Assembly (NCBI GenBank): GCA_022774865.1
Contig: JALFLH010000021.1
Location: forward strand, 1-64,000
DNA length: 64,000 nucleotides
Direction: 5' to 3'
Origin: Clostridiales bacterium
GTDB lineage: Bacteria; Bacillota; Clostridia; Oscillospirales; Oscillospiraceae
Each line of letters opens with the position of its first letter. The first letter of the stretch is position 1. Both the position numbers and the translations under genes were made by a program. The notes beneath the pieces were generated by a model. That model was not told the origin of the DNA, did no database searches, and saw only the letters and a list, made by a program, of their open reading frames with translations. This document shows positions 44,648-54,008 of the stretch, in pieces.

Positions 44648-46911
44648 GCCCCGGCCTCCCCGTTCTTTTTCGCGGATGCCTTTTTCGGCGTGGTTTTCTT
44701 TGCGGTCGTTTTCTTAGCGGTGGGCTTTTTCGCGGTCGGCTTTTCTGCGGCGGACGCAGGCTCCCCCTCCGGTTCCCCCTCGGTGCCCTCCGTGGATGTT
44801 TTTTTCTTATAATAGCCCCGTTTCTCCTCAGGGAGAAAGGCTTCACACGTTTCGTTGATGCAGAAGGGCTTCATTCTGCCCCGTCCGGATTTCTTGAACA
44901 GCGTCTGGCCGCACTTGGGGCAGTCCTCCGTCGTGGGAACGTCCCACGTCATGAAGCCGCACTCCGCGCCCCGTTCGCAGGCATAATAGGCGTAGCCACG
45001 CTTGCTCTTACGCTTGAGCATACCACTGCCGCATTTGGGGCATCGGCCGGGCATCCGCTCCACCAGCGGTTTGGTGTTCTTGCATTCCGGAAAACCGGGA
45101 CAGGCCAGAAATTTTCCGAATCGTCCCGTTTTGATCACCATATGCCGTCCGCAAAGCTCACAGATCTCATCGGTAGGTTCATCCGGCACCTTCAGCCGAA
45201 CGCCCTCCAGGGCGGTTTCCGCGTCCTGCAGTTCCCTGCTGAAATCCTGATAAAAATCGGCCAGCAGTTCTTTCCAGTTCCGTTTTCCTTCCTCCACCGC
45301 GTCAAGCTGGGATTCCATATTGGCGGTGAATTCCACATCGATGATGTCCTGAAAGCGATCCATCATCAGCCCGGTCACGACTTCGCCCAACGCGGTTGGC
45401 GCCAGACGCTTATCCTGCTTGACCACATAATCCCGATCCTGAATGGTGGAAACCGTGGTAGCATACGTGGAGGGACGGCCGACTCCTTTTTCTTCCATGG
45501 CCTTGACCAGCGTCGCCTCCGTATAGCGGGCGGGGGGCTGGGTAAAATGCTGTTCTTTGTCGATTTTGGCGGGCATTGCCTTGTCGCCCACCTGCAGATC
45601 CGGCAGCTCCGCGCCCATGGCCTCCCCATCCTCGTCCCGGCCCTCTTCGTAGACCGCGATAAAGCCGGGGAACTTCATGGACTGATGGGAAGAGCGGAAC
45701 ACATGACCCGCGCAGGTGGTGTCAATGGAAACCGTATCAAAGACGGCGTTGGCCATCTGGGATGCCAGAAAACGGCTCCAGATCAGCTTATAAAGCCGAT
45801 ACTGATCCCGGTTCAGACTGCCTTTGATCCGCTCCGGGTCAAGCTCCACATGGGTTGGCCGAATGGCTTCGTGGGCATCCTGCGCGCCGGATTTTGTCTT
45901 GAACACGTGGAACTGGCCGTAATAGTACGGCTCGCCATAGCGGGCGCGGATCAATCCGGCGGCTGCCGCCATGGCCTCATCGGACAGGCGCAGAGAATCG
46001 GTTCGCATATAGGTAATCAGGCCGAGGGTGCCCTCCCCGGCCACATCGATGCCTTCATAGAGCTGCTGCGCCACGGCCATGGTATGCTTGGGCGTCATGC
46101 CCAGCTTCCGGGATGCCTCCTGCTGCAGCGTAGAGGTAGTAAACGGAGGCGCGGCCGAACGCTTTTTTTCCGTCTTTTTCACATTGGTGACGGTGAATTC
46201 CTTTCCCGTCACCTCATCCACGATTGCCTGGGCTTCCCCTTCGCTGCCCAGTTCCCGCTTCTTTTCCTCACCCCAATAGCGGGCTGCAAAGGAGCCGGGC
46301 TTTCCAACCCGGTTGAGCTGCACATCCAGCGACCAGTATTCCTTCGGCTGGAAAGCGCGGATCTCGTTTTCCCGGTCCACAACCAGACGGGTTGCCACAG
46401 ACTGAACGCGTCCGGCGGACAACCCCCGGCGAATCTTTTTCCAGAGCAGTGGGGAAAGCTCGTAGCCCACAATCCGGTCCAGAATGCGCCGCGCCTGCTG
46501 GGCATCCACCAGATCATAGTCGATGTCCCGCGGATGCTGAATGGACTCCCTGACCACCTTCTGGGTAATCTCGTTAAAGGTGACCCGATGGGTCTTATCA
46601 TCCGGTAAATTCAGTAATTCCTTCAGATGCCAGGAAATCGCCTCTCCTTCCCGGTCCGGGTCGGTTGCCAGATAAACCGTATCCGCCTGGCTGGCCGCGG
46701 TTTTCAGTTCCTTAATCAGTTCTTCCTTGCCCTTGACCGGAATATAGTGCGGGGTAAATCCATGCTCCAGATCCACACCCATGGTGGATTTGGGCAGATC
46801 CCGCAGATGTCCCATGCTGGCTTTCACGGCATAGTCGGGGCCAAGATATTTTCCGATGGTCTTTGCCTTGGAGGGGGACTCCACAATGACCAGATTCGAT
46901 GGTTTTGACAT
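44644..46911 (-). CDS. topA: DNA topoisomerase I with zinc ribbons and Lys/Ala-rich tail
   Basis: This type IA topoisomerase relaxes negative supercoils. The 755-residue protein has the TOPRIM domain (LVIVESPSKAKTIGKYLG, YLATDPDREGEAISWHL) and the active-site Tyr in LGLITYMRTDSLRLS. Three C-terminal Cys-rich ribbons follow (CELCGRHM, RCPKCGSGM, DCPKCGQTL). The last 40 or so residues repeat TAKK and PKKA units, like histone H1 tails, and probably bind DNA non-specifically. The start ATG 46911 follows GGAACGGAG. Confidence 0.97.
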   Translation of the reverse strand: MSKPSNLVIVESPSKAKTIGKYLGPDYAVKASMGHLRDLPKSTMGVDLEHGFTPHYIPVKGKEELIKELKTAASQADTVYLATDPDREGEAISWHLKELLNLPDDKTHRVTFNEITQKVVRESIQHPRDIDYDLVDAQQARRILDRIVGYELSPLLWKKIRRGLSAGRVQSVATRLVVDRENEIRAFQPKEYWSLDVQLNRVGKPGSFAARYWGEEKKRELGSEGEAQAIVDEVTGKEFTVTNVKKTEKKRSAAPPFTTSTLQQEASRKLGMTPKHTMAVAQQLYEGIDVAGEGTLGLITYMRTDSLRLSDEAMAAAAGLIRARYGEPYYYGQFHVFKTKSGAQDAHEAIRPTHVELDPERIKGSLNRDQYRLYKLIWSRFLASQMANAVFDTVSIDTTCAGHVFRSSHQSMKFPGFIAVYEEGRDEDGEAMGAELPDLQVGDKAMPAKIDKEQHFTQPPARYTEATLVKAMEEKGVGRPSTYATTVSTIQDRDYVVKQDKRLAPTALGEVVTGLMMDRFQDIIDVEFTANMESQLDAVEEGKRNWKELLADFYQDFSRELQDAETALEGVRLKVPDEPTDEICELCGRHMVIKTGRFGKFLACPGFPECKNTKPLVERMPGRCPKCGSGMLKRKSKRGYAYYACERGAECGFMTWDVPTTEDCPKCGQTLFKKSGRGRMKPFCINETCEAFLPEEKRGYYKKKTSTEGTEGEPEGEPASAAEKPTAKKPTAKKTTAKKTTPKKASAKKNGEAGA

Positions 46912-46946
46912 TCGGTGTACTCCGTTCCTATCAGTTTGCCTTTCTC

Positions 46947-48194
46947 TCAGGGAAGGCGCACGCGCTTGCCGGGCAGCCGCTGAACCACGCCCCGAACCTC
47001 CAGCAACGTCAGCGTGGCAAGCACCCGCGCCGCCGGCAGTCCCGTTTCGGCAATCACGTCATCCACCAGCCGCTCCCCCGTTTGCAGGGCAGACAATATT
47101 TTCTGCTCATCCGGGTTCCGCGCAGGCGGTGTTTCTTTGAAGCCACTATAAGGCGAAGTATCCGCCTTGTCAATGGCTTTTTTGTCGTCAGGTTGTTTTT
47201 TCGGCTGTATTTTCTCCGGAATCCGGGCTTTCTGCGCCACTTTCGCCCCGGGCGTGGCAGAATTTGGCGGTTCCTCCGGCCATGTGCTACGCCGGGCAGC
47301 CCTCGCTTCATCATGCACGCATTCCGGGTACTGCTGTTCATATTCGCTGACGACATCCCAGCCGCAGCTCACGGCAAGCGCTCCATCCCGCAGCAGGCGG
47401 TTGCTCCCCACAAAGGAGGGCACATCAATATTGCCGGGCACCACAAACACATCCCGACCCTGATCGGCGGCGAGCTGCGCCGTAATCAGCGCGCCGCTTT
47501 TCTCGGGCGCTTCCACCACCAGCACACCGCAGCTCATGCCGCTGATGACCCGGTTTCTCTTCGGGAAATTCCACCTGACAGGGGGTGTTCCCGGCGGAAA
47601 CTCGGACAGAATACAGCCGTAGCGCTCCGTATCCGCGAACAGGGAGCGGTTGGAGGGCGGATAGATCTGATCCGCGCCGCAGCCCAGAATTCCAACCACG
47701 GGGGCGCCGGCAGTCAGCGCCCCCTTCATGGCCATGGCATCGATGCCGTGCGCCATGCCGGATACCACAATGCCACCGCATTTGGCAATCTGATATCCCA
47801 GCTTTTTGGCGGTAGACAATCCATAGGGCGATGCCTGCCGGGTTCCAACCACGCCAATGACCGGCGCGGCGTCAAAATCCGGCACTCTGCCCTTGTAATA
47901 AAAAACCAGCGGCGGGTCTGTGATATTTCTCAGCCGGGCCGGATAGCCCACATCCCGGTATGTGAGAACCTGGAGTTCCGCTTTGCGGCATTCTTCCAGA
48001 ATCCCCATGGCCGGACGAAGATCCTTGTCGGCCAGCGCGTCCAAATTCTCCCGCGTCAGATTCTCCATGTCCGCAAAGCTCCCGCTGTCGGCAAAGAAAA
48101 CCGTTTCCGGGTCCAGGAAACGGCGCACCAGATCTGCTTTTACAGAATCCTTCAGTCCCGGTCTTGTCGCAAGCCATATCCAGTGTACCAGCAT
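46947..48194 (-). CDS. dprA: DNA-processing protein DprA
   Basis: DprA protects incoming single-stranded DNA and loads RecA during transformation. The 415-residue protein has an N-terminal SAM-like region, the Rossmann-type DprA domain (VIGVVGTRQASPYGLSTAKK, SGMAHGIDAMAMKGAL, KRNRVISGMSCGVLVVEA), and a C-terminal winged-helix DML1-like domain (AARVLATLTLLEVRGVVQRL) after a linker of about 90 residues. dprA upstream of topA is the standard Firmicute order. No other competence genes are in the window. Confidence 0.95.
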   Translation of the reverse strand: MLVHWIWLATRPGLKDSVKADLVRRFLDPETVFFADSGSFADMENLTRENLDALADKDLRPAMGILEECRKAELQVLTYRDVGYPARLRNITDPPLVFYYKGRVPDFDAAPVIGVVGTRQASPYGLSTAKKLGYQIAKCGGIVVSGMAHGIDAMAMKGALTAGAPVVGILGCGADQIYPPSNRSLFADTERYGCILSEFPPGTPPVRWNFPKRNRVISGMSCGVLVVEAPEKSGALITAQLAADQGRDVFVVPGNIDVPSFVGSNRLLRDGALAVSCGWDVVSEYEQQYPECVHDEARAARRSTWPEEPPNSATPGAKVAQKARIPEKIQPKKQPDDKKAIDKADTSPYSGFKETPPARNPDEQKILSALQTGERLVDDVIAETGLPAARVLATLTLLEVRGVVQRLPGKRVRLP

Positions 48195-48215
48195 ATTGGT
48201 TCCGCCTTTTCTGTT

Positions 48216-48974
48216 TCATCGGGAAGATCGCTTCATTTCCCACATACAAATCGAGGCGGCAATCGCCGCGTTCAACGACTCACAGTGGGGATTCATGGGG
48301 ATCATCAGTTCCGCGCCCGCGCCGTCCAGAATCTCCCGGCGGACGCCCCTGCCCTCGCTGCCGATGACAACAGCCATATTTGAAAGGGCAGCCGTGCGAA
48401 TGTCCACCGCGTGTCTGGAAAGCGCCGTCACCGCAATCGGAATGCCCGCGCTGTCGCAGGCGTTTTTCGCGGTCTGCCAGGTCGTCTGAACAACGGGAAC
48501 GCGGAACACGGCGCCCATGGACGCGCGAACCACCTTATGGCTGTAAGGATCGGCGCAGCCCTCCAGCAGCGCAACCGCCACGTCCAGCGCGTCGGCTGTG
48601 CGGAGAATCGTACCCAGATTCCCCGGGTCCTGAATTCCGTCCAGCAGCAGCATACCACTGTGGGGAAGAAATTCCCGCTTTTCGGGCAAACGGCAGAGAA
48701 ACAGCGCGCCCTGCGGGGTTTCCATCGGCGAAACCGATGCCATCACATCCCCGGGAACCCGAACCACCCGGACGCGCTCCGGAAGCGCCGCCTCCACGCC
48801 GTCGGACAGAATCACGGTTTCCAGCCCCGGCCAGAACCGGACGGCCTCCTGCAGCAGCTTGGTGCCGTCCGCCACAAACAGCCCCGCAGCCTCCCGTTCC
48901 TTTCGGGAGTTCAGCAGCTTCTTTACCTGCTGGAGCAGCGGATTTTTGCGGGAGGTGATCCGTTCCTGCGTCAT
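48216..48974 (-). CDS. TrmH/SpoU-family RNA 2'-O-methyltransferase
   Basis: The 252-residue protein has an N-terminal substrate-binding domain (RITSRKNPLLQQVKKLLNSR, AGLFVADGTKLLQEA) and the knotted SPOUT domain with LLLDGIQDPGNLGTILRTAD, VVIGSEGRGVRREIL and IPMNPHCESLNAAIAASI. Family members methylate ribose in rRNA or tRNA; the exact nucleotide cannot be read. It overlaps ktrA by ATGA. Confidence 0.94.
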   Translation of the reverse strand: MTQERITSRKNPLLQQVKKLLNSRKEREAAGLFVADGTKLLQEAVRFWPGLETVILSDGVEAALPERVRVVRVPGDVMASVSPMETPQGALFLCRLPEKREFLPHSGMLLLDGIQDPGNLGTILRTADALDVAVALLEGCADPYSHKVVRASMGAVFRVPVVQTTWQTAKNACDSAGIPIAVTALSRHAVDIRTAALSNMAVVIGSEGRGVRREILDGAGAELMIPMNPHCESLNAAIAASICMWEMKRSSR

Positions 48975-49618
48975 AGCTTCTGCACCGCGTCCAGCGCCTT
49001 GGTATTGCCCAGCACCAGCATAATGGCATCCCCGCTCAGCACATAGTCCGCGGCGGGCGATACATCGGTCATGCCGTCGTGCTTGATGGCCAGGATGTTG
49101 ATGCCAAGTTTGGCGCGCACATTCAGCTCCTTCAGGGATTTCCCCACCCAGACCTTGGGCACCGGCACCTCGATGATGCCATATTCGTTGGACAGTACAA
49201 TATAATCCAGCACATTGGTGGAAGAAAGGCTCTTGGCCAGCCGGTCGGCATTCTCCTGCTCGGGAATCACCACCCGGTCAGCGCCCAGCTTTTCCAGCAC
49301 CCGGCGGTGAGTTTCGTCATGTGCCTTGCATACGATATAGGGAACCCCCAGTTCCTTCAGATTCATCACTGTCAGCACCGAGGCGGAAAGATCGCCGCCG
49401 ATGGCAACCACGGCGCAGTCAAAATTGCCCGCTCCCAGCGCCCGCAGCACTTCCTTGTCCTGACTGTCGCCCACCACCGCGTGGGTCACATGGTTGGAAA
49501 GCTGCTGCACCAGATCATTCCGCCGATCCATAGCAAGCACCTCGCCCTTCTGCTCACTCAGCTTGCGGGCGACCTCAGAGCCAAACCGGCCCAGGCCGAT
49601 TACCAGATAAGATTTCAT
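48971..49618 (-). CDS. ktrA: Potassium uptake regulatory subunit (KtrA/TrkA RCK protein)
   Basis: The 215-residue protein is the cytosolic octameric ring that gates the KtrB channel with ATP/ADP. The RCK_N Rossmann fold has YLVIGLGRFGSEVARKL and VIPEQENADRLAKSL; the RCK_C domain (about 140-215) has VPKVWVGKSLKELNVRA and ILAIKHDGM, a region that binds c-di-AMP in known KtrA. It follows ktrB by 11 bp. Confidence 0.94.
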   Translation of the reverse strand: MKSYLVIGLGRFGSEVARKLSEQKGEVLAMDRRNDLVQQLSNHVTHAVVGDSQDKEVLRALGAGNFDCAVVAIGGDLSASVLTVMNLKELGVPYIVCKAHDETHRRVLEKLGADRVVIPEQENADRLAKSLSSTNVLDYIVLSNEYGIIEVPVPKVWVGKSLKELNVRAKLGINILAIKHDGMTDVSPAADYVLSGDAIMLVLGNTKALDAVQKL

Positions 49619-49629
49619 AACAATTCCTC

Positions 49630-51006
49630 CTAGCCGATCAGCAGTTTTGTCTGCGCATACTGGAAACGCTCCTGCGCTTTATCCCCCATCAGGAAGCCCA
49701 GCGCGATGGTCAGAACGCCAACCCTGCCGAAATACATATAAATAATAATCAGAATCTGTGCCGGAACGCTCAGAAGCGGAGTGCCGCCCGCGGTCAGTCC
49801 CACCGTGGCCAGCGCGGAAACCGATTCGAAAAGCGCGTCCACAAAGGTAAACGGAGAAGTGGCGCAGATAAAGATGCTGCCAAACATGGCCAGTCCAACC
49901 AGAATCGTGATGATGGTCATGGCGTCCATCACCTGGGAGCTTGGAATGGTTCGCTTGAATACGCAGACCGTTTCCTTTCCCCGCGCTCTGGCGGCAATGA
50001 AAAGCAGAAGCACCACCATTGTCACCGTTTTCACGCCGCCGGCTGTGGATCCGGAGGAGCCGCCGATCAGCATCAGCACCGTGGCAACCGCCTTTCCACC
50101 GTCCGTCAGCGCCGCCTGGTCAATGGAAGCAAAGCCAGCCGTCCGAACCGTCACGGACTGGAAAAAGGCATTGAGAATCCTGTCTCCCGGAGACATGGCT
50201 CCCAGCGTATTGGGGTTATTCCATTCCAAAATGCAGAACAGCACGGTGCCGCCCAGCAGAAGAAATCCGGTGGTAATCAGCACCAGCTTGGTATAAACGC
50301 TGAACTTTCGGAAGCTTCTTTCAGTAGCCAACTCCTGCCAAACCAAAAAGCCCAGTCCGCCCACAACAATAAGAGCCGACAGCGTAAGCAGCACCACGGG
50401 GTCCGACTGGAATTTCATCATGCCGATGCCCGGCTGCACCGAGCCGAGAATGTCAAAGCCCGCATTGCAGAATGCCGACACGGAGTGGAATACACCCCAT
50501 TTCAGCGCCGTCCACGGGCCGTATTCCGGCAGAAAACGCACAAACAGGAGCAAGGCGCCCGCCGTCTGAATGCCCAGGCTGCCAAAGAGAACCAGCTTTT
50601 GCAGGCGGACAACACCCCGCAGATCCGTCAGGCTCATCGCCTGCGCCATAATCATGCGTTGTTTCAGGCCGACTTTTCTGCGCAGAAGGAAAATCAGAAA
50701 CGATGCGGCGGACATGAAGCCAAGGCCGCCGATTTCAATCAGCGCCAGAATCACCGCCTGTCCAAAACCCGTCCACTGCGTCCAGGTGTCATATAAAACC
50801 AGACCGGTGACACAGGTGGCGGACGTGGCCGTAAACAATGCCGGACGCAGGCCGCAACTGGTTCCGCTTCTGGATGCAATGGGAAGCATCAGCGCGGCAG
50901 TACCCAGCAAAATAATCACGGCAAAGGTGATCGCGATGATTTTGGTAGGGTTGAGCGCTTTTGAGCGCTTCCCCATAAACCAGCCGCCGGATGTATCAAA
51001 TAACAT
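49630..51006 (-). CDS. ktrB: Potassium uptake transmembrane subunit (KtrB/TrkH family)
   Basis: The 458-residue membrane protein has the four M1-P-M2 repeats of the SKT family, with Gly-bearing selectivity filters in segments such as TSATCVTGLVLYD, SAFCNAGFDILGS and VRTAGFASID. It pairs with KtrA for sodium-dependent potassium uptake. The start ATG 51006 follows GGAGGAA. It is the first gene of the operon that runs to rnc, so potassium transport is linked to DNA and lipid housekeeping genes. Confidence 0.94.
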   Translation of the reverse strand: MLFDTSGGWFMGKRSKALNPTKIIAITFAVIILLGTAALMLPIASRSGTSCGLRPALFTATSATCVTGLVLYDTWTQWTGFGQAVILALIEIGGLGFMSAASFLIFLLRRKVGLKQRMIMAQAMSLTDLRGVVRLQKLVLFGSLGIQTAGALLLFVRFLPEYGPWTALKWGVFHSVSAFCNAGFDILGSVQPGIGMMKFQSDPVVLLTLSALIVVGGLGFLVWQELATERSFRKFSVYTKLVLITTGFLLLGGTVLFCILEWNNPNTLGAMSPGDRILNAFFQSVTVRTAGFASIDQAALTDGGKAVATVLMLIGGSSGSTAGGVKTVTMVVLLLFIAARARGKETVCVFKRTIPSSQVMDAMTIITILVGLAMFGSIFICATSPFTFVDALFESVSALATVGLTAGGTPLLSVPAQILIIIYMYFGRVGVLTIALGFLMGDKAQERFQYAQTKLLIG

Positions 51007-51048
51007 TCACGCCGTTCCTCCAATTCATTATGTTTTCAGGAACAAATA

Positions 51049-51099
51049 TCATTCGATTCGTAATCGATTCTATTATAGCAGTTTTGGACTCATTTTCAA
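51049..51099 (-). promoter_or_regulatory. Promoter of the ktrB-to-rnc operon with tandem 11-bp repeats at its start site
   Basis: Minus-strand TTGAAA (51094-51099), 16 bp, TATAAT (51072-51077). Just downstream, GAATCGA occurs twice with an 11-bp period (minus strand of 51051-51059 and 51062-51070), covering the expected start of transcription. This is a plausible repressor site. Confidence 0.6.
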
Positions 51100-51159
51100 G
51101 TCTTTTTCCAGCAGCCGGAATCCTCGGGTCAGGTTACACAAATTTTTGAAAAATATGAT

Positions 51160-51188
51160 TTTACTTTTGGTTCAAAGTGTGATATAAT
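51160..51188 (+). promoter_or_regulatory. Promoter for adenine deaminase
   Basis: Plus-strand TTTACT (51160-51165), 17 bp, TATAAT (51183-51188). The leader is only about 25 bases, too short for a purine riboswitch. Confidence 0.75.
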
Positions 51189-51219
51189 CGTCAAAATCAA
51201 ATTTCAGGAGGGAGATTTC

Positions 51220-52953
51220 ATGAGCTACACTGAAACATGGTCCGGCAAAATCAACCGGAAACTGATCAAAAAGCTGCACATCATTGATGTCGCCGCCGGC
51301 CGGGAAAAAGCGGATCTGGTGCTGAAAAACGCCACCTATGTCAACGTTTTCTCCGGGGAGCTGGAAACCTGCGACATTGCCGTAGCCGAGGGCCTGATTG
51401 TCGGCCTTGGCAGCTATTCCGGCGTCGCGGAAGTGGACATGACCGGAAAAATTGTATGTCCCGGCTTCATCGACGCCCACATTCATCTGGAATCCAGTCT
51501 GGTTTCGCCCAGCGAATTCGTTCGTGCGGTCATCCCCCACGGCACGACCACCGTCATCACCGATCCCCATGAGATCACCAACGTCATGGGTACTGACGGC
51601 ATCGACTATATGCTGGCCGCCACCGAGGGTCTGCCAATGGACACCATGTTCATGATTCCGTCCTGCGTCCCCGCTTCTCCCTTGGATGAAAGCGGCGCCA
51701 ATCTGGACTATCGGGATATCGACAGCTTTTTTGAACATCCCAGAGTTCTGGGTCTGGCCGAAATGATGAACTACCCCGGCATCATCTCCGCTGACAGCGA
51801 TACGGTGGCGAAGATTGTCGCATCGCAGGCACACCATAAGAAAATTGACGGCCACGCCCCCGGCCTGACCGGCTATGACCTGAACGCCTATGTAGCCGCC
51901 GGCGTCTACTCGGATCATGAGTGCGCCACCGCCGAGGACGCCATGCGCAAGCTCCGCCTGGGGCAGTTCATCATGGTGCGCGACGGCACCGCCGCTCGGA
52001 ATCTGGAGGCGCTGATGCCCCTGATCAAATCTCCCAAATACTTCTCCCGCTGTATGTTCTGCACGGATGACAAGCACCCCAGCGATCTGCTGGAAAAGGG
52101 GCACATCGACTATATCTGCCGGGAGGCCGTGCGTATGGGCGCCGATCCCATCCAGACCGTACAGGTTGCCTGTCTCCATGCGGCCCGCTATTTCCTGCTG
52201 AACAACCGGGGTGCCATCGCCCCCGGCTATCTGGCCGATTTTGCCGTTGTGGAAGATCTGAAGGATTTCCATGTGGTCACGGTATACAAGCGCGGCAAGC
52301 TGGTATATGATCAGGGTCAGGTGCATGATTTCCCCAAGCCCGAAATTCCTGCCCACCTGAACGCGAAGGCGCACGACACCTTCCACCTGCCCGTTCTGCG
52401 CGCCGCCGATTTTGCCGAGACCCGAAGCAAGGTCGTCATCGGAATGATCGATGGGCAGATCATTACGGAGGATCTGGGCTACGCCAACGCCATTAACCTG
52501 GAAGAGGACATTCTGAAAATGGCTGTCGTCGAACGCCATAAGAACACCCGTCACATCGGCATCGGCTATCTGCACGGTTATGGTCTGAAGGAAGGCGCCG
52601 TTGCGACCTCCGTCTCCCACGACAGCCACAATATCATCTGCGTCGGGTGCAACGATGCGGACTGCGCGTTTGCCGTCAACCGCATTGCCGAAAACAAGGG
52701 CGGCATCGTCGTGGTTAATCACGGTCAGGTCATTGCCGAGTTGCCGCTGGAAATCGCGGGTCTGATGAGCGATAAACCGCTCGTGGAAGTGAACGATCTG
52801 CTGGAAAAGGCAAAAGCCGCCGCCCATGCCCAGGGTGTGGGCAATGGCATCGATCCGTTTATGACCCTTTCCTTCATGGCGCTGCCGGTGATTCCAACCG
52901 TCCGGCTGACCACCCGCGGCGTGATCGACGTGGCCACCCAGCAATACATCTGA
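51220..52953 (+). CDS. ade: Adenine deaminase
   Basis: This amidohydrolase converts adenine to hypoxanthine for purine salvage. The 577-residue protein has the metal site PGFIDAHIHLESSLVSP, TTTVITDPHEITNVMG, KIDGHAPGLTGYDLNAYVAAG, SDHECATAEDA and the C-terminal Ade_C domain (SHDSHNIICVGCNDADCAFAV). The start ATG 51220 follows AGGAGGGAG. It is a single-gene unit with its own promoter and terminator, divergent from ktrB. Confidence 0.97.
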   Translation: MSYTETWSGKINRKLIKKLHIIDVAAGREKADLVLKNATYVNVFSGELETCDIAVAEGLIVGLGSYSGVAEVDMTGKIVCPGFIDAHIHLESSLVSPSEFVRAVIPHGTTTVITDPHEITNVMGTDGIDYMLAATEGLPMDTMFMIPSCVPASPLDESGANLDYRDIDSFFEHPRVLGLAEMMNYPGIISADSDTVAKIVASQAHHKKIDGHAPGLTGYDLNAYVAAGVYSDHECATAEDAMRKLRLGQFIMVRDGTAARNLEALMPLIKSPKYFSRCMFCTDDKHPSDLLEKGHIDYICREAVRMGADPIQTVQVACLHAARYFLLNNRGAIAPGYLADFAVVEDLKDFHVVTVYKRGKLVYDQGQVHDFPKPEIPAHLNAKAHDTFHLPVLRAADFAETRSKVVIGMIDGQIITEDLGYANAINLEEDILKMAVVERHKNTRHIGIGYLHGYGLKEGAVATSVSHDSHNIICVGCNDADCAFAVNRIAENKGGIVVVNHGQVIAELPLEIAGLMSDKPLVEVNDLLEKAKAAAHAQGVGNGIDPFMTLSFMALPVIPTVRLTTRGVIDVATQQYI

Positions 52954-52965
52954 TTTCTGAGCGTC

Positions 52966-52999
52966 AAATCGCCGGCACTTTTACAAGTGCCGGCGATTT
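52966..52999 (+). terminator. Terminator of ade
   Basis: A perfect 15-bp stem (52966-52980 with 52985-52999) with a TTAC loop is followed by TTTCATCTTTTT on the plus strand, 13 bp after the ade stop. Confidence 0.87.
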
Positions 53000-53114
53000 T
53001 CATCTTTTTCTTAACGAGAACGGGAAGTCTGCCTGCAAGCCCTCCGTTCACACGATCCGGCTTTCGCGCATAGACTATTCCGATGGAACAATCTCACTCA
53101 GAATGGAGGTTCAT

Positions 53115-54008
53115 ATGCGCAGAAATCGTTTTGTAATCCAATCGCTGGAGCTGCATTTGTTTTTCGGGCGGATCATGAAGGAGCACGCCCTGTTTCTTCT
53201 GGCCGGCTTTACCCCGGCCGGAAAGGACTTTGCCGCCCGGGCGGAGTCCTTCAGGAAGGAATTTGAAAAACTGCTGGATCAGACAGTGTCTCTGAGCAGC
53301 GGCATTGTGGGAAGCCCGGTGCTGTGCTCCGGGGAGGTGGTGACCGCGTTCACCGTTCTGGCGGAGCAGCAGACCGAATGTCTCACCGGCATCCCCATTG
53401 ACGGCAATATCACCGCCAAAAGCCTGTGTCTGAAACCGCGGGATGGGCAATGCGGCGATCTGTCGGCTCTTTCGGGTCAGGTACGGCAACTGAACACCAC
53501 CGCGCTGAAGCTGCTGGACGGCTTGATCGATTTGAAAGAATCCATTCTCAAATCCGTTCAATCCGGAGCGCTGTTCACGCTGAATTACCCGCTGCTCATC
53601 GAGCATATTCTGCGGGAAGCCCGGCTGTACCGCCGGTTCGTGCTCACGCTCCAGCGGGAGGGCAATCTGCCGGAGCAGTCCATGCGGGAAATGGAAACCT
53701 TCTGGAACCAGATTATGATGGAGCACGCCCAATTCATTCGGGGACTGCTGGACCCCTGTGAAAGGGAGCTGTACTGCACGGCAGACGGTTTTTCAAAGGA
53801 ATACTGCGCGCTGCTCAGTACCAGCCGCTGTGCCCAGGATAAGGCCTTGACCGCCCAGGTTATTCAGGAAACCCGAAAATTCCGGGATTTTAAAGCCGCC
53901 GGAACTCAGGGAATTGAGCAAAACCGAATTCGCAGTATGATCCTTCCGCTGCTTGCCGACCATGTACTGCGGGAAGCCAATCATTACCTGCGGCTGCTGC
54001 AATGCTGA
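53115..54008 (+). CDS. DUF2935 domain protein (ferritin-like helical, putative metal-binding)
   Basis: The 297-residue protein is all helical and has two related halves with repeated His/Glu sites: FGRIMKEHALFLLAGF and IEHILREARLYRRFV, then IMMEHAQFIRGLLDP and ADHVLREANHYLRLL. DUF2935 proteins occur in clostridia and bacilli and are expected to bind metal in a four-helix bundle; the function is not established. The start is ATG 53115, five bases after GGAGG. Its last 7 bp overlap the superoxide dismutase gene, implying joint translation and a link to oxygen or metal stress. Confidence 0.88.
   Translation: MRRNRFVIQSLELHLFFGRIMKEHALFLLAGFTPAGKDFAARAESFRKEFEKLLDQTVSLSSGIVGSPVLCSGEVVTAFTVLAEQQTECLTGIPIDGNITAKSLCLKPRDGQCGDLSALSGQVRQLNTTALKLLDGLIDLKESILKSVQSGALFTLNYPLLIEHILREARLYRRFVLTLQREGNLPEQSMREMETFWNQIMMEHAQFIRGLLDPCERELYCTADGFSKEYCALLSTSRCAQDKALTAQVIQETRKFRDFKAAGTQGIEQNRIRSMILPLLADHVLREANHYLRLLQC

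Noticed and set aside
51100-51219. Purine riboswitch upstream of adenine deaminase
   Set aside because: The leader after the TATAAT promoter is about 25 bases, too short for an aptamer, and no three-way junction is visible.
51172-52944. 590-codon minus-strand frame opposite adenine deaminase
   Set aside because: The plus strand encodes a full adenine deaminase with all motifs; the antisense frame has no recognisable domain or start signal.
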